From Shewanella aestuarii (GTDB lineage: Bacteria; Pseudomonadota; Gammaproteobacteria; Enterobacterales; Shewanellaceae): a stretch of 64,000 nucleotides of DNA. Position 1 is the first letter of the stretch. Each line of letters begins with the position of its first letter. The stretch is from contig NZ_BMOT01000001.1 in the NCBI RefSeq assembly GCF_014647215.1, positions 558,001-622,000 on the forward strand. The letters run 5' to 3'. Below, one piece after another: positions 43,956 to 57,874 of this stretch. The translations under genes were made by a program, and so were the position numbers. A model generated the notes under the pieces. It saw nothing but the letters and a program-made list of their open reading frames with translations, made no database searches and had not been told where the DNA came from.

Positions 43956-46502
43956 CTACTCTTGGCCATAATTCGCTTGAGTTGTCGATACTGGGTTGAA
44001 TGAATCCTTAAACCAGATATGTTGTTGATATCCTTCGATAGTTTTATCACTTGAAAACCTGCCACTGGCCGCGGTGTTGCGTATACTGGTTTTTTGCCAT
44101 TGGCTTGGTTTGGCATAAAGCGCGCAAACCTCAGCTTGGGCTCGACAATAATCATCAAAATCTGCGGCTAGCATCCATTGATCGTGGGGATCACAAATCG
44201 CATTAATGATGTTGTCGAAAATACCTGGCTCAACTAAGTTAAAATGCCCTCCGCGCAGCATATTTAATACACTTTGTAATGCCGGTGATTTATCGATATA
44301 GGTTTGAGGGTTGTACGTGGCTTTTAGCTGCTGAACTTCGGTGGTGGTCAATCCAAATAAGAAGAAATGCTCTTTACCGACTTCTTCTATCATTTCCACG
44401 TTAGCGCCATCTAAAGTGCCTATGGTGAGTGCGCCGTTCATCATAAATTTCATATTGCCAGTGCCTGAGGCTTCTTTACCCGCTGTTGAAATTTGTTCCG
44501 ATAAATCGGTACCCGGACAGATTTTTTCCATCGCACTGACGTTATAATTGGGCAAAAATGCCAATCTAAGATAAGGCGTGACTAAGGGATCGTTATTGAC
44601 CATATGTGCAACGTTGTTGATTAATTTGATGATTTGTTTCGCCATGGCATAACCCGGCGCGGCTTTCCCGCCAATTAATACACAGCGCGGCGTCATGTTG
44701 GCGGTATCACCATTAAGGATCCTTTGATACAAATGGATCACGTGCATCACATTGAGCAGTTGGCGCTTGTATTCATGAATGCGCTTAACTTGGACATCGA
44801 ACATCATGCTCGGGTCAAAACTTACGCCGCTTTGCTCTAATACAAAATCAGCTAACACTTGCTTATTCGCTTGTTTAACTTGGGCCCATTTTTTAACAAA
44901 GGCTTTATCTGCGGTAAACGCATTCAGTGCCGTTAGGTGCGATAAGTCATGGATCCAATCGGTGCCTAAATGTCGGGTAATGAGTTCGGTTAATTGCGGA
45001 TTACAATTCACTAACCAGCGTCTTGGGGTAACGCCATTGGTACGGTTATTAAACTTATGTGGCCATAACTGGTAGAAATCACTAAACAGCCCAGCTTTCA
45101 GTAACTGAGTATGTAGCCCTGCAACACCATTGACCGAAAAACTGGCAACAATAGCCAGATAAGCCATTCTCACCTGTTGCTGCTGGCCCTCTTCAATAAT
45201 CGACATTGCCGCTAACTTGTTGATATCTCCTGGCCATTTATAGGCGACTTGCTCCAAAAATCGCGCGTTGATCTCATAAATGATCTGCATAATGCGTGGC
45301 AACATGTGCTGTATTAACGACACAGGCCAACGCTCAAGCGCCTCGGGCAGCAAGGTATGATTTGTGTAAGCCAAACATTGCGAGGTAATTTGCCACGCGT
45401 TATCCCAACCTAAACCATAAACATCCATCAACAAGCGCATCAATTCAGGTACCGCAATGCTGGGATGAGTATCGTTAAGCTGAATAGCGTTTTTAGCGCT
45501 AAATTGACTAAAGTCATCACCATTTACAGCCACATATCGAGCAAGTAAATCTTGTAAGCTTGCAGAGCTTAAAAAGTATTGTTGGCGTAATCGCAATTCT
45601 TTGCCATTTTCACTGGCATCATTGGGATACAGCACCATGGTAATTTGTTCAGCAAGGTTTTTATCTGCAACCGCTTCGGCATAATCACCATCATTAAATT
45701 CAGCGAGGTCAAAGTCATCATTGGCCTCAGCTTTCCATAGCCGTAAGGTATTAATGCGCCCATTTCGGTATCCGGGAACGGGCATATCATAGGGTACGGC
45801 TAATACATACTGACAATCCTGCCAAACATGCTGAGTGTGACCCGCTTTATCTTGGTAACTGGTGCATTGACCAAAAAAAGGTACAGATACAATGCGATGC
45901 GGCATTCTCACTTCCCAAGGGTTACCTTGACGAAGCCAGCGATCGGGCTTTTCCACCTGATACCCATTAACAATTTTCTGGGCAAACATGCCGTATTGAT
46001 ATCGAATACCATATCCGGTCACCGCGAGATCTAAACTGGCGCAACTATCAAGAAAACACGCGGCTAAACGTCCTAAGCCTCCATTACCTAAACCTGCATC
46101 ATGCTCAAACTCTTCAATCGTTTCTAAATCAACCGCATAGTCAGTTAATAGTTTTTTGGTGTCTTGGGTTAAATCTAAATTCAACAGAGCGTTGCCTAAA
46201 GTTCGGCCCATTAAAAACTCTAACGACAAATAGGCAACTTGCTTTTGTCCATATTGATTGTCTTTAAGACGCGTATCCCGCCATTGATCTAGCATTTGCT
46301 CTTTAACCCCAAATGCTACGGCATCAAATATTGCCGAGTTGGCCTGTTCGTTATGACACAATCCATAGCGAATTTGTCGGGCAACGCTGGCGGATAATGT
46401 GTCACACGGCTCGCAGGGTTGTGTTCGAGTATCAACAGGGTCACTTTTTTTAGGTGTTGGTTTAACGGGCTTGTTTGCACTAGCACTTTTAGTGGCTGTC
46501 AT
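43956..46502 (-). CDS. glgP: Glycogen phosphorylase
   Basis: 848 residues from the ATG at 46502, which has AAGGAG six bases in front. An N-terminal tail of about 30 residues rich in Lys and Pro (residues 5-30) precedes the catalytic core and is longer than in E. coli GlgP (815). The PLP site is GTGNMKFMMNGALTIGTLDGAN (Lys near 690). It releases glucose-1-phosphate from non-reducing ends. The start overlaps the glgX end by 14 bases, which suggests coupled translation. Confidence 0.95.
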   Translation of the reverse strand: MTATKSASANKPVKPTPKKSDPVDTRTQPCEPCDTLSASVARQIRYGLCHNEQANSAIFDAVAFGVKEQMLDQWRDTRLKDNQYGQKQVAYLSLEFLMGRTLGNALLNLDLTQDTKKLLTDYAVDLETIEEFEHDAGLGNGGLGRLAACFLDSCASLDLAVTGYGIRYQYGMFAQKIVNGYQVEKPDRWLRQGNPWEVRMPHRIVSVPFFGQCTSYQDKAGHTQHVWQDCQYVLAVPYDMPVPGYRNGRINTLRLWKAEANDDFDLAEFNDGDYAEAVADKNLAEQITMVLYPNDASENGKELRLRQQYFLSSASLQDLLARYVAVNGDDFSQFSAKNAIQLNDTHPSIAVPELMRLLMDVYGLGWDNAWQITSQCLAYTNHTLLPEALERWPVSLIQHMLPRIMQIIYEINARFLEQVAYKWPGDINKLAAMSIIEEGQQQQVRMAYLAIVASFSVNGVAGLHTQLLKAGLFSDFYQLWPHKFNNRTNGVTPRRWLVNCNPQLTELITRHLGTDWIHDLSHLTALNAFTADKAFVKKWAQVKQANKQVLADFVLEQSGVSFDPSMMFDVQVKRIHEYKRQLLNVMHVIHLYQRILNGDTANMTPRCVLIGGKAAPGYAMAKQIIKLINNVAHMVNNDPLVTPYLRLAFLPNYNVSAMEKICPGTDLSEQISTAGKEASGTGNMKFMMNGALTIGTLDGANVEMIEEVGKEHFFLFGLTTTEVQQLKATYNPQTYIDKSPALQSVLNMLRGGHFNLVEPGIFDNIINAICDPHDQWMLAADFDDYCRAQAEVCALYAKPSQWQKTSIRNTAASGRFSSDKTIEGYQQHIWFKDSFNPVSTTQANYGQE

Positions 46503-48654
46503 GTTCAACTCCTTGAAAATTGCTATGAAATATCATTAAACTGCGAGACGGTAAGCGATATTGGTCATCTGGGTTATCCGCCATCGATTGTTCATCAATA
46601 TGGGTTTGGGTGTGCAACAGGCACACCCAAGTTTGAAAGTGAGTTAACTCAGGCAAATTAAAGGTGTGCTGAGTGTCATCGGCATTAAAGAGCAGTAATA
46701 AGGCCTGGGTATTTTCTGGCACCGCGCCGATGTCACTCTCAAGTAAATTGCCCGTCACAATCACACTTAAGGTTTTGCAGTGAAACTCGCCCCATAACAC
46801 CTTGGTCATCGGCTCACCCAATTTATTGAACCAAGCAATGCCGTTATCAAATAACGCCTCAGGTTGATGAATAAATTGCTTATGACACAGCAGCGGAAAT
46901 TGCTTTCTTAGCTTGATTAATTGACGCGTAAAGCTCACCAGCTGCCAATCTATTTTTTGCCAGTTAAACCAGTTATTAGGCGTATCCTGACAATAAGCAT
47001 TGTTGTTGCCCTGCTGGCTGTGACCCGCTTCATCTCCCGCCAATAACATAGGCACGCCTTGAGACAGTAATAATGTCGCCAGAAAATTGCGCTTTTGCCT
47101 TGAACGCAGGGTGTTGATAGCCGCATTATGGGTTTCACCTTCAACCCCATAATGGCAACTAAAATTCTCTTGATGACCATCGCGATTATCTTCGCCATTG
47201 ACCTCGTTATGTTTTGCTTGATATGTCACCAAATCATGTAAGGAGTAACCATCATGGCTGGTGATAAAATTGATACTTGCTGAAGGCCCGCGGCCGTTAT
47301 GTTCAAATACGTCACTGGAACCATGAAATCGTTTGGCAAACTCAGATAGCATGGCATCGTCTCCGCGCCAGAACTTCCGCATTGTGTCGCGGTAACGGTC
47401 ATTCCACTCACTAAACACCACTGGGTAGTTACCTAATTGATATCCTCCAGGGCCAATATCCCAAGGTTCTGCGATTAATTTCACTTGGCATAACACTGGA
47501 TCTTGCATCAGGGCATCAAAAAAACCACTACAGGGATCAAAACCATAGTTTTCTCGACCTAAGCAACTGGCTAGATCAAATCGAAAACCGTCAACCCCCA
47601 TCACTTCAACCCAGTAGCGTAACGAGTCCATTACCAACATCAGCACTTGAGGGTGATTTATATTAAGTGTGTTACCGCAACCCGTATCATTAATGTAATA
47701 ACGCGCCTCATTAGGCATTAGACGGTAATAGCTTGCATTATCTATGCTTCTGAAGTGATAACTTGGGCCAAGATGATTGCCCTCGGCGGTATGGTTATAA
47801 ACCACATCTAAAATCACTTCGATACCAGCCTGGTGCAGACTTGATACCATGTGCCGAAACTCGCGAATATCATTTGAGGTGAGATAACTAGGATGAGGAG
47901 CAAAAAAGCCAACCGTATTATAGCCCCAGTAATTGGTGAGCTTTTTTTCTATCAAGAAAGGTTCATCAACAAAAGCATGCACAGGTAATAGCTCTATGGC
48001 GGTTACGCCTAGTTGGCTAAGATAATCAATCACCTCAGGACTGGCTAGCCCAGCAAATTTACCGCGGTTTTGCTCACACACCTGGGGATGCAATTGTGTA
48101 AAACCTTTGACGTGCGTTTCATAAACAATGCTGTGGTTAAGCTCGCGCTTTATCGGTGCAATCTTTATCGCGGCAATGGATTTAGTGTCAACCACTACAG
48201 ATTTAGGGACAAAAGGTGCGTTATCTTTGATACAAAGGCTCAAATCAGCATTCGCATCATCAATATTGTAGGCATAAATGGCTTTATCGTATTTAAGCTC
48301 CCCCACTAGCTGTTTGGCATAGGGATCCATAGCCAGCTTATGGTGGTTAAATCTGTGGCCTAATTCTGGCTGATAAGGGCCAAACACCCGATATCCGTAA
48401 ATTAACCCCGCCTTTGCGCCGACCAACTTAGCATGCCAAATATGATGGGTTTTGTGAGTCAATATGTACTGGGCAACTTCAACATGGTTATATTGATCGA
48501 ACACACATAACACCACCTTAGTGGCATTTGCCGAAAATAATGAGAAATTGACCCCATCAGCGGTAATTGTGGCGCCAAGGGGATAAGGCTCACCCGCCGT
48601 CAGCCGTAGATCGCTAATTACCGCAGGTTGTGATCCAGTTGTTTGTATACTCAT
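46489..48654 (-). CDS. glgX: Glycogen debranching enzyme GlgX (isoamylase type)
   Basis: About 721 residues from the ATG at 48654, eight bases after GGGAG; two upstream starts (48660, 48663) are too close to that site. An N-terminal CBM48-like domain (about 25-130) precedes the GH13 barrel with VVYNHTAEG, VDGFRFDLAS (nucleophile Asp), LIAEPWDIG (acid/base Glu) and FITSHDGYS. It cuts alpha-1,6 branches left by GlgP. It lies between glgB and glgP. Confidence 0.93.
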   Translation of the reverse strand: MSIQTTGSQPAVISDLRLTAGEPYPLGATITADGVNFSLFSANATKVVLCVFDQYNHVEVAQYILTHKTHHIWHAKLVGAKAGLIYGYRVFGPYQPELGHRFNHHKLAMDPYAKQLVGELKYDKAIYAYNIDDANADLSLCIKDNAPFVPKSVVVDTKSIAAIKIAPIKRELNHSIVYETHVKGFTQLHPQVCEQNRGKFAGLASPEVIDYLSQLGVTAIELLPVHAFVDEPFLIEKKLTNYWGYNTVGFFAPHPSYLTSNDIREFRHMVSSLHQAGIEVILDVVYNHTAEGNHLGPSYHFRSIDNASYYRLMPNEARYYINDTGCGNTLNINHPQVLMLVMDSLRYWVEVMGVDGFRFDLASCLGRENYGFDPCSGFFDALMQDPVLCQVKLIAEPWDIGPGGYQLGNYPVVFSEWNDRYRDTMRKFWRGDDAMLSEFAKRFHGSSDVFEHNGRGPSASINFITSHDGYSLHDLVTYQAKHNEVNGEDNRDGHQENFSCHYGVEGETHNAAINTLRSRQKRNFLATLLLSQGVPMLLAGDEAGHSQQGNNNAYCQDTPNNWFNWQKIDWQLVSFTRQLIKLRKQFPLLCHKQFIHQPEALFDNGIAWFNKLGEPMTKVLWGEFHCKTLSVIVTGNLLESDIGAVPENTQALLLLFNADDTQHTFNLPELTHFQTWVCLLHTQTHIDEQSMADNPDDQYRLPSRSLMIFHSNFQGVEHDSH

Positions 48655-48694
48655 CGCCATCACTCCCTTTGCCTAAAACCGATTAATGATTTCA

Positions 48695-50977
48695 CTATTT
48701 TGCTAAATCATCAGTCAAGACAATGTCCACAGGCAAAACAGTGTTAACATCCATTGGTGTCAAAAACAGACAAGCCAATGGCGGCACAGTGATAAGCGCG
48801 CTACAAGGCTGGCCTTGCCAAGGAAGAGCTTGAGGCTTGATAGGGTTGTCATTAACCACATTAGAGCCGTTATAGCAGGCTTTATCGCTGTTTAATGACT
48901 CTTCATAGATAACATCTTCAGGTAAGCCAATACGAAAGCCGTGATGAACTTCAGGAGTCATATTCACCACAACCACGACATGTTGATCAGCAGCTTGAGC
49001 GAATCGAGCCAACACCAACACGCTGTTGGCATCGTTATGGCAATCTAACCAACTAAAACCTGTGTGTTGATGGTCTAAAGCAAATAAAGCGGGAGTCGCT
49101 TGATAGAAATGATTCAAATCACGCACCCAATCTTGAATGCCTTGATGTGGACTATATTCAAGTAAGTGCCAATCTAAACTTTGATTATGATCCCACTCGT
49201 TACGCTGAGCGAACTCACTGCCCATAAAGAGCAGCTTTTTACCCGGATGCGCCCACATGAATCCAAAATATGCACGTAAAGTGGCAAATTTCTGCCAATC
49301 ATCACCAGGGATCTTAGCAATTAACGCCCCTTTGCCATGCACCACTTCATCATGGCTAAGTGACAAGATAAATTGCTCGGTAAAAGCATAAACCAGTCCA
49401 AAGGTCAGCTCGTTATGATGGTATCGACGATATAAAGGATCGCGGCGCAGATAAGTTAATGTGTCGTTCATCCAGCCCATATTCCATTTATAGCCAAAAC
49501 CTAAGCCATGATGCTCAGTACTTTGGGTGACACCGCTCCAGGCTGTAGATTCTTCAGCGATCATATCGATACCCGGAAATGCTGCGTACATGGCGCGGTT
49601 TAAACGTTTCAGAAAGGCAATGGCGGCTAAGTTTTCACGCCCACCCTGTTCATTAGGCAGCCATTGATCATGGGCGCGGGAATAATCTAAATACAGCATC
49701 GAAGACACCGCATCTAGCCTTAAACCATCAAAGTGAAACTCACTTAACCAATAATGGGCATTACTGAGCAGAAAGCTTTGCACTTCTGCTCGGCCATAAT
49801 TAAAAATTAACGTATCCCAATCTGGATGCTCACCCAATCGGGGATCGGCATGTTCATATAAACAGGTACCATCAAAATGGGCTAAACCATGAGGATCTTT
49901 GGGGAAATGTGCTGGCACCCAATCTAAAAGCACCGCCAGCCCCTGTTGATGACACTGATCAATAAAGGCTTTAAGTCCACTAGGTTGGCCAAAACGATAC
50001 GTCGGTGCATATAAACCTACTGGCTGATATCCCCACGAGCCATCAAACGGGTATTCGCTTATCGGCATTAACTGCAGATGAGTAAAGCCCATTTCTAATA
50101 CATAGGGAATGAGCTCATTAATGAGTTGTTGATAATCATAGTAATCTTGACCTAACTCCCCACACCGACGCCATGACGCTAACTGCACCTCATAGATGGA
50201 CATAGGTTGTTGATGGCTTTGACTGGTGAGGTGATTATTTTTAGTCTTTCGCTGGGTTAACCACAAGTCGTCTTGCCACTGATAAACCTCTTTTTCAGCA
50301 ATCACCGATGCGTTACCCGGCGCGGCTTGCATCATAGTGGCATAGGGATCTGATTTTTCAATTCGATGTCCGTTAGCTAATTCAATACTGAATTTATAGT
50401 GCATCAGCGGTTTGGCATCAGGGATGAAAATATCCCATAAGCCACTGGCGGGATGACGACGAAGCCGGTGCCGACGCGCGTCCCAATGGTTCATGTCGCC
50501 TACTAACGAAACCTGTTTTGCATTGGGCGCCCATAGACAAAAATGGACTCCTTCAATTCCCTGATGGCTTGCCCAGTTAGCGCCTTGAAATTGATAGCCA
50601 CTCAGTTGATTACCTTCATTAAATAAATACACATCCTTGTCGTTTAACAATGAAGCAAACTGATAAGGGTCAATAATTTCTTCAACGCTCAACGGATAAG
50701 TCACCCGAAGTAGGTAAATAAACGGCTTTTTACGTCTGGGAATAGCTGCTGAGTAAAACCCATTTGAGTTAAGTTGTTCTAAACTGGCAAGCTTACGATT
50801 AGTTTTTAAATCAATAACATCAACACTTATAGCTTGAGGTAAAAAACAACTTACCACTAAGGTTGTTGAATCTGCTTGACGATGCATTCCTAGTACAGAA
50901 AAAATATCAATATATTGTCCATGACTTATCGCATCTGCTATTGCAGCGTTAATTTTAGGGGCATTCGTGGTCATCAT
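48695..50977 (-). CDS. glgB: 1,4-alpha-glucan branching enzyme
   Basis: About 760 residues from the ATG at 50977, with GGAAG in front; longer starts overlap malQ and have no ribosome site. A branching-enzyme N domain and CBM48 ([21 protein letters not shown]) precede the GH13 barrel: [16 protein letters not shown] (nucleophile), MIAEESTAW (acid/base) and [10 protein letters not shown]. It makes the alpha-1,6 branch points. Second gene of the operon. Confidence 0.95.
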   Translation of the reverse strand: MMTTNAPKINAAIADAISHGQYIDIFSVLGMHRQADSTTLVVSCFLPQAISVDVIDLKTNRKLASLEQLNSNGFYSAAIPRRKKPFIYLLRVTYPLSVEEIIDPYQFASLLNDKDVYLFNEGNQLSGYQFQGANWASHQGIEGVHFCLWAPNAKQVSLVGDMNHWDARRHRLRRHPASGLWDIFIPDAKPLMHYKFSIELANGHRIEKSDPYATMMQAAPGNASVIAEKEVYQWQDDLWLTQRKTKNNHLTSQSHQQPMSIYEVQLASWRRCGELGQDYYDYQQLINELIPYVLEMGFTHLQLMPISEYPFDGSWGYQPVGLYAPTYRFGQPSGLKAFIDQCHQQGLAVLLDWVPAHFPKDPHGLAHFDGTCLYEHADPRLGEHPDWDTLIFNYGRAEVQSFLLSNAHYWLSEFHFDGLRLDAVSSMLYLDYSRAHDQWLPNEQGGRENLAAIAFLKRLNRAMYAAFPGIDMIAEESTAWSGVTQSTEHHGLGFGYKWNMGWMNDTLTYLRRDPLYRRYHHNELTFGLVYAFTEQFILSLSHDEVVHGKGALIAKIPGDDWQKFATLRAYFGFMWAHPGKKLLFMGSEFAQRNEWDHNQSLDWHLLEYSPHQGIQDWVRDLNHFYQATPALFALDHQHTGFSWLDCHNDANSVLVLARFAQAADQHVVVVVNMTPEVHHGFRIGLPEDVIYEESLNSDKACYNGSNVVNDNPIKPQALPWQGQPCSALITVPPLACLFLTPMDVNTVLPVDIVLTDDLAK

Positions 50978-51015
50978 ATTGGCTTCCATAAAATGAACTT
51001 TTGATGTTGAACGGG

Positions 51016-53358
51016 TTAAACAACTTTGTTGAAACATGCCGTTTTATGCCGCACAGCAGTAATTAACTGGCATCGTTGAGTAACTTGTTTATCTTGCTTT
51101 AAATGATCAATTGTTTTGGCTAAGCGTCGCTGCCAATTGGGAAATGACTTCCAGGTGCCAGGAATGTTGATACAGTGTTTATCAGCCATCAAATCGCTAA
51201 GTTGTACGCAAAACAGGCTCGCTTCACTTGTTGCCGCCACCATTAACCAAGCATCTAACAGTTGATCAAAGGGTAAGTCTTCCAACATCTTCATTGCTAA
51301 GGCATTATCTGGGCTTAACGCAACTAGGCTGGCTATTTGGGCAGATAACGCATTAAGTTCTGAGGGGATGGCAAAATCCGCGGCCATGAATGTTTTAAAC
51401 CCCATATCAATCCATTGCAGTAATTGATAGCGCTCTTTTTCACGCAGGCGCAGCTCATCTTGGTATTGCTGCGGATGGGGGTATAACGTAAGGCGATCTC
51501 TGATATGTAAATCTTCGCCCTGCCACCAGCCTTTTAAAGGGGCGACATCGTGGTTGGCCAGCATCATCAAACTGTGTGACTTATGCTGCTGCGGAGCAAT
51601 AAAGCCATCATGGTTTTGACTGAAGTAAAACAACTGGTTGGATAACAAGCGACTTTGTTGCATTGCTGCACTGATTTCAGGCGGGACAATCCCCAAATCT
51701 TCACCAATGACAATGCATTTAGCACGTTGACTCTCTAAACAGACAATTGCCAATAAGATGTCTAATGGATAATAAACATAAGCACCATTGCCTAAGGTTT
51801 TATCGAGCGGCCACCACCACAAACGCAGTAAGCCCATAACATGATCGATGCGTAAAGCCCCATACAACTGCATATTGCAACGCATCAGATCAATAAAATG
51901 ACTAAAGTTATGTTGTTTAAGCTTGATTGGGTCAAGTGGTGTTAAGCCCCAGTTTTGGCCGGATGGAGAAAACCTATCTGCAGGCGCGCCGATACTGGCA
52001 TGCGTACAAAACTGATCAGCGTGACTTTGTACCTCATTACCCTGCAAGATGGCACCAATAGCCAAATCACCAATCAGGCCAATCTTCATTCCTAACGACA
52101 AACAATATTGTTGGCAGTCTCTCAGTTGCGCTTCCGCAATAAATTGCAAATAGGCATAAAAATCAGCAGGCATAGCTAGCCATTCAGGCGCCTGTTTAAT
52201 TTGGTCTTGACAAAAAGCACTTAACGAATGGCCCTGTTGGGCTTTAAAGGCAATAAATGAGGCATATCGTGCAGTCGAGTTAGCCTGCTCTTTTGAGCAA
52301 AATAATTCATACAACTTTACAAAAATCTTATATTTACACTCAAAAACTCTCTTATAATTGATTAATTTTGCATGATTTAAATTCATATCAAAACCAGCCA
52401 ACTTATTATCTCTATCATCAACATCGTGTAGCTCATCTATATTGATATACAAGGGATTAAGGCGACGTCTGTCACTAGGACTATAAGGACTACAGTTATC
52501 AGGATTAGCGATATCAAGGGCGTGCAATGGGTTGAGCATGATAAAATCTGCTCCCTGCTGTGCACTATATTCAATCAGTTGCTTTAACGCTTTGAAGTCA
52601 CCCATTCCATCATGGGTATCAACCGCACTTTTTAAACTGTAAAGTTGAATGCTTATTCCCCACGGCTTGTTATTGGCAGACTGGGTATTGGCAGGCTCTG
52701 CATTATCATTAGCTGGTTTTATTAGGCTTTGTCTGTTATCCATAATCTCGCCTTGATAACAGCTCTTAGGCGCAACCATTAATATACCCGCAGCGGGTTC
52801 AGGCTCATTGACGGCCAAATTGTGATTGAATTTTTTCGCAGAAACCTGATGGTAGCCTATTGGCAATGTCTCACTAATATAATCAGTTAAGGTAACTTGA
52901 TAACGGCAATAGCGGATATTGTTATGGTGATAATCGCCAATAATTTGCAAGTTTTGAGTATGACATATCCACTGAAATGCTGTTTGCCCCGATGAAGTGA
53001 CCGCGCCCTCTTCTAAAGTTAGCGTAAAGGCAATTTCTACAGACTGTTCGGGTAAATAAATTAAGATGACCGGGTGAGTTAAATGACAAAATTGAAATGA
53101 GGGTAATAAGGATAACCAGGGAGCCACATCAAGAGAAAATGTTTTGTCATTAAGGCTCGACTCAGTGATATCCAAAGCGGCTGATGGAGCAAGAGGGTTT
53201 AACGGCTCGGCATTTAAATTGGGCTTGGCCAACATAGAGGCTAAAATACCCAACCTGTCACTTGAGGCTATTTGAGCATGATGACCATGACAGTCAATAT
53301 ACTCTGCCCCTACACCTTGTAGATATAGTAACTTCTCCAGCCCCATATTTGTCTCCAT
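51016..53358 (-). CDS. malQ: 4-alpha-glucanotransferase (amylomaltase)
   Basis: About 780 residues from the ATG at 53358 (GGAGAG eight bases before); another ATG at 53346 with its own GGAG is possible. It is a GH77 enzyme: [14 protein letters not shown] holds the nucleophile Asp, [13 protein letters not shown] the acid/base Glu, and [13 protein letters not shown] the stabilising Asp. The N-terminal region of about 240 residues is longer and more diverged than in E. coli MalQ (694). It rearranges maltodextrins into longer chains for GlgP. First gene of the minus-strand operon. Confidence 0.92.
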   Translation of the reverse strand: METNMGLEKLLYLQGVGAEYIDCHGHHAQIASSDRLGILASMLAKPNLNAEPLNPLAPSAALDITESSLNDKTFSLDVAPWLSLLPSFQFCHLTHPVILIYLPEQSVEIAFTLTLEEGAVTSSGQTAFQWICHTQNLQIIGDYHHNNIRYCRYQVTLTDYISETLPIGYHQVSAKKFNHNLAVNEPEPAAGILMVAPKSCYQGEIMDNRQSLIKPANDNAEPANTQSANNKPWGISIQLYSLKSAVDTHDGMGDFKALKQLIEYSAQQGADFIMLNPLHALDIANPDNCSPYSPSDRRRLNPLYINIDELHDVDDRDNKLAGFDMNLNHAKLINYKRVFECKYKIFVKLYELFCSKEQANSTARYASFIAFKAQQGHSLSAFCQDQIKQAPEWLAMPADFYAYLQFIAEAQLRDCQQYCLSLGMKIGLIGDLAIGAILQGNEVQSHADQFCTHASIGAPADRFSPSGQNWGLTPLDPIKLKQHNFSHFIDLMRCNMQLYGALRIDHVMGLLRLWWWPLDKTLGNGAYVYYPLDILLAIVCLESQRAKCIVIGEDLGIVPPEISAAMQQSRLLSNQLFYFSQNHDGFIAPQQHKSHSLMMLANHDVAPLKGWWQGEDLHIRDRLTLYPHPQQYQDELRLREKERYQLLQWIDMGFKTFMAADFAIPSELNALSAQIASLVALSPDNALAMKMLEDLPFDQLLDAWLMVAATSEASLFCVQLSDLMADKHCINIPGTWKSFPNWQRRLAKTIDHLKQDKQVTQRCQLITAVRHKTACFNKVV

Positions 53359-53574
53359 GCCAATCACTCTCCAGTATGAGAGCAGTTACCATGCCAGCAT
53401 TAAATAACAGTAAGAAGACAGATTAATGACAGTTATAAGACAATATTTATGACCTATTACAATAGGTTATAGCTTTACCATCATTTATGGCGACAACTGT
53501 TAAGTTGTAAGCTATGGCTGATTTGCACAATTTCAATGCAATAAATGCGCGATAAACGAGCATGAGAGTTGAAC

Positions 53575-53602
53575 CTTGAATCTTGAATCTTGAATCTTGA
53601 AT
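53575..53602. repeat. Tandem heptamer CTTGAAT x4
   Basis: Four perfect copies of CTTGAAT, with a degenerate fifth (GTTGAAC) just before them and a CTGTAGAT pair just after (53603-53622). Confidence 0.9.
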
Positions 53603-53631
53603 CTGTAGATAAGATCTGTAGATCAAAAAAT

Positions 53632-53668
53632 AAAAAACCGCCTAACATATCAATGCTAGGCGGTTTTT
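53632..53668 (-). terminator. Rho-independent terminator of fadH
   Basis: On the minus strand a stem made from AACCGCCTA and TAGGCGGTT encloses a 12-base loop and ends in a T run, 83 bases after the fadH stop. Confidence 0.88.
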
Positions 53669-53750
53669 ATGAGACAGAGTTAACACCAACGCTCAATTTT
53701 ATCTAAATGATTTAGGTTTACTCAGCGTCACTGGTGTCAAACAACAAAGG

Positions 53751-55766
<2,016 letters not shown>

Positions 55767-55929
55767 TCAAACATCCTTTTTAAACAAGTGATTGAAACCA
55801 GCATAACCTTAACGTTGTAAAAGCTCAATCTCTGAACGAGTAGATTGTCAAAATCGTTTACAATTCAATTTACCATTTGTTTGCATTTTCAGTTAGGATG
55901 ACATCATTAGAATGTTAAAGGAGTGGCTG

Positions 55930-57774
55930 ATGTCCGCTAAACCCCCGTTTTTACAAAGATTATTCACCTTACTTTGGAATATAATTAATACCACACGTAA
56001 GTTGATCATTAATTTCATTTTTTTCACTGTATTAGCAGTAATTATTATTGCCTTAGCCACATCAGAGGATGAAATTGTCGTCGAAAATGAAACAGCATTA
56101 GTGCTCGACCTCGCGGGTAATATTGTTGATCAAAAACGCTTTGTCGATCCTTTCGAAGCGATTTTGTCTCAAAGCAATAATGACAATCCCGATGCAGAAA
56201 TACTGCTAGCTGACATTCTTTATGTTATTCAAAATGCCACTCAAGATACCCGCATCAGCACCATAGTACTGAATTTAAGTAACTTACGTTCAGCCGGTGT
56301 GAGCAAAATGACCGCTATCGGCAATGCCTTAAATGAATTTAAAGCCGCAGGTAAACAGGTTATTGCCATGGAAAATGGTTATAGCCAAAATCAGTATTTT
56401 TTAGCCAGCTATGCCGACACGGTTTTTTTAAACACCAAAGGCATGGTCAGTTTAGACGGATTAAGTCGCTACCGCCTATTTTATAAATCAGCATTAGAAA
56501 AACTGAAAATTAATACCCACGTTTTTCGTGTCGGCACCTTTAAATCGGCTGTTGAGCCATTTATCCGTGATGACATGTCGGACGCCGATAAAGAAGCCAG
56601 CAACCAGCTATTGGCCGATATCTGGGAAAGTTATTCAAGTATTGTTGCCAAAAACCGTGGCATCAGCCCTGATCAACTGGTGCTTGATACCGATGCTTAT
56701 TTAGCACAGTTAGATAAAGCCGAAGGCGACAGCGCCCAAATGGCCATGAACATGCACTGGGTAGACAAATTAGTGTCGGCTGAACAATTCCGTCTAGCCA
56801 TGATAGAACAAGTTGGCGCGAATAAAGACGGTGACTCATTCCGTCAAATTGGCTTTAATGATTATTTGTCGCTAACCGCGCCATTACCGCAATTTGTTGA
56901 AAAAGACTCTGTGGGTATTGTTGTCGCAAAAGGCAACATTCTTAATGGCGCCCAACCTGCGGGTCAAATTGGTGGTGAAACCACTTCAGAGTTTTTACGT
57001 AAAGCGCGTTTGAATGACAAGGTTAAAGCTGTTGTTTTACGTGTAGACAGCCCTGGTGGCAGCGCATTCGCATCTGAACAAATTCGTCAGGAAGTATTAG
57101 CCCTTAAAAATGCAGGTAAGCCAGTCGTTGTTAGTATGGGCAGTTTAGCGGCATCAGGTGGATATTGGATATCAGCAAGTGCCGATTATATTTATGCCAC
57201 CCCGACCACATTGACAGGTTCTATCGGTATTTTTGGCATGTTCGCCACATTTGAAGATGCCCTAACCCATTTTGGGGTGAACTCTGATGGCGTAGCAACG
57301 TCAGATTGGGCCGGATTATCGCCAGTCCGCAGTTTGAACCCTAATGTTAAAGCCGTTATTCAGCGCCATATTGAGCGTGGTTATCATGAGTTTATCTCTC
57401 TGGTTGCCACCGAGCGTAATATGTCACTTGAGCAGGTAGACAGTATTGCTCAGGGACGTGTTTGGACGGGTACGCGGGCGCTTGAGTTGGGTCTTGTTGA
57501 TGAAATTGGTGATATGAAGCAAGCAATAGCAAAAGCGGCTGAGTTAGCTGAAATGGACCAATTTGATACTAAGCTCATTGAACAGGAATTAACCACTGAG
57601 CAGCAATTTATTCAACAGCTTGTGGGGGCTTCTGCAGCCTATATTCCACAATCGGTACATAAATCTTCCATCCTTGAAACCATGTTAATGCAGTGGAGTG
57701 AAGTCATAGCAGACTTTGCTAAGTTTGATGATCCACAGGGAATGTACTTATATTGTGAGCAGTGTGATTTCTAA
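55930..57774 (+). CDS. sppA: Signal peptide peptidase SppA (67 kDa type)
   Basis: 614 residues from the ATG at 55930, which has AAGGAG six bases before it; an in-frame ATG at 55912 overlaps that ribosome site. One N-terminal transmembrane helix (about 25-45) anchors two tandem peptidase S49 domains. The catalytic Lys is in GTFKSAVEPF (domain 1) and the catalytic Ser in SLAASGGYW (domain 2), with LTGSIGIFG after it. It degrades cleaved signal peptides in the inner membrane. Followed by a terminator and ansA, as in E. coli. Confidence 0.95.
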   Translation: MSAKPPFLQRLFTLLWNIINTTRKLIINFIFFTVLAVIIIALATSEDEIVVENETALVLDLAGNIVDQKRFVDPFEAILSQSNNDNPDAEILLADILYVIQNATQDTRISTIVLNLSNLRSAGVSKMTAIGNALNEFKAAGKQVIAMENGYSQNQYFLASYADTVFLNTKGMVSLDGLSRYRLFYKSALEKLKINTHVFRVGTFKSAVEPFIRDDMSDADKEASNQLLADIWESYSSIVAKNRGISPDQLVLDTDAYLAQLDKAEGDSAQMAMNMHWVDKLVSAEQFRLAMIEQVGANKDGDSFRQIGFNDYLSLTAPLPQFVEKDSVGIVVAKGNILNGAQPAGQIGGETTSEFLRKARLNDKVKAVVLRVDSPGGSAFASEQIRQEVLALKNAGKPVVVSMGSLAASGGYWISASADYIYATPTTLTGSIGIFGMFATFEDALTHFGVNSDGVATSDWAGLSPVRSLNPNVKAVIQRHIERGYHEFISLVATERNMSLEQVDSIAQGRVWTGTRALELGLVDEIGDMKQAIAKAAELAEMDQFDTKLIEQELTTEQQFIQQLVGASAAYIPQSVHKSSILETMLMQWSEVIADFAKFDDPQGMYLYCEQCDF

Positions 57775-57795
57775 ACCATAAATTAAACATTTGAT

Positions 57796-57823
57796 AAAAA
57801 AAGCCTGCATTGCAGGCTTTTTT
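57796..57823 (+). terminator. Rho-independent terminator of sppA
   Basis: A7-GCCTGC-ATT-GCAGGC-T6: a 6-bp GC-rich stem. Confidence 0.92.
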
Positions 57824-57874
57824 ATATCGATTAATCAATATAACTCGTATAATTTACACAATTCGTAAAACTTC

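Larger units (their letters stand above)
53359..53750. other. Gap between fadH and the glycogen operon
   Basis: About 390 bases. It holds the fadH terminator (53632-53668), a four-copy CTTGAAT repeat (53575-53602) and, nearer malQ, AT-rich sequence that should contain the glycogen operon promoter. No confident -35/-10 pair was identified. Confidence 0.6.
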
